Both the position numbers and the translations under genes were made by a program. The notes below the pieces were generated by a model that was given only the letters and a program-made list of their open reading frames with translations, ran no database searches and was not told the origin of the DNA. From contig CAJUIJ010000054.1 in assembly GCA_910586175.1 (NCBI GenBank), forward strand, positions 1 to 14,598: a stretch of DNA of 14,598 bases. Direction: 5' to 3'. Source of the DNA: an uncultured Muribaculaceae bacterium (lineage in GTDB: Bacteria; Bacteroidota; Bacteroidia; Bacteroidales; Muribaculaceae). Shown one piece after another: positions 14,521-14,598 of this stretch. Position 1 is the first letter of the stretch, and every line of letters starts with the position of its first letter.

Positions 14521-14598
14521 TTAGAGATTTGGTGCCATAATAATGAGCGATTTTGTGCAGCAACAAGGTGTTGAATGTGATTTCGCGTCTTCTGACTC

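Noticed and set aside
14561..14573. CAACA-AGG-TGTTG after the recombinase as a second crossover site
   Set aside because: It has only five paired bases, an odd-length centre and no match in the outer arms of the 13834-13859 candidate. It is too weak to call.
1..14598. CRISPR arrays, tRNA, rRNA, insertion sequences
   Set aside because: Looked for on both strands; I saw no regularly spaced repeats, no cloverleaf-type sequence, no rRNA stretch and no transposase gene.

Overview
The window looks like chromosomal DNA of a Bacteroidales bacterium, perhaps a gut Muribaculaceae or Bacteroides relative. The signs are a fused FeoA-FeoB gene, a BspA-type leucine-rich surface protein, an MlaE/MlaF/MCE set, an Mpi-like serine recombinase, a large family-type AAA/PD-(D/E)XK protein, and promoters of the Bacteroidetes TTTG-N20-TAnnTTTG type. 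The family is an inference; no rRNA or tRNA is present to fix it. There are twelve protein genes. None looks truncated by the window edges.

Layout. 69-1457 (+): secreted leucine-rich repeat protein. 1458-1765: about 300 bp without a credible gene, with a short tandem repeat, followed by a strong hairpin at 1766-1800. 1851-6084 (-): a compact unit in transcription order udk, lptB, an amidase gene and an MCE (MlaD-like) gene. The first three are joined by ATGA overlaps. The unit starts from a well-formed promoter at 6188-6219 and probably ends at the hairpin. 6347-7866 (+): mlaE and mlaF, also joined by ATGA, transcribed divergently from udk out of overlapping promoters. 7857-9433 (-): plsC then thiD; thiD runs 10 bp into the end of mlaF. 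9546-12002 (-): feoAB fusion with its own promoter. 12168-13724 (-): AAA/PD-(D/E)XK protein with its own promoter. 13918-14520 (+): serine recombinase.

The central 1851-9433 block is mostly about the cell envelope. It encodes an LPS-transport ATPase, a phospholipid-trafficking permease and ATPase, the MCE substrate-binding protein, a peptidoglycan amidase and an acyltransferase. The MCE gene lies on the opposite strand from mlaEF, about 3.6 kb away, yet the divergent promoters that drive the two groups overlap, which may coordinate them.

The right-hand end (12.1-14.6 kb) is the accessory part. The 193 bp between the AAA gene and the recombinase hold two imperfect palindromes. One has the 12+2+12 architecture of serine-recombinase crossover sites. 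I see no clear new multi-gene system. The most interesting items are these palindromes, the overlapping promoters, the extra N-terminal acidic segment on LptB, and the structured non-coding stretch after the surface-protein gene.
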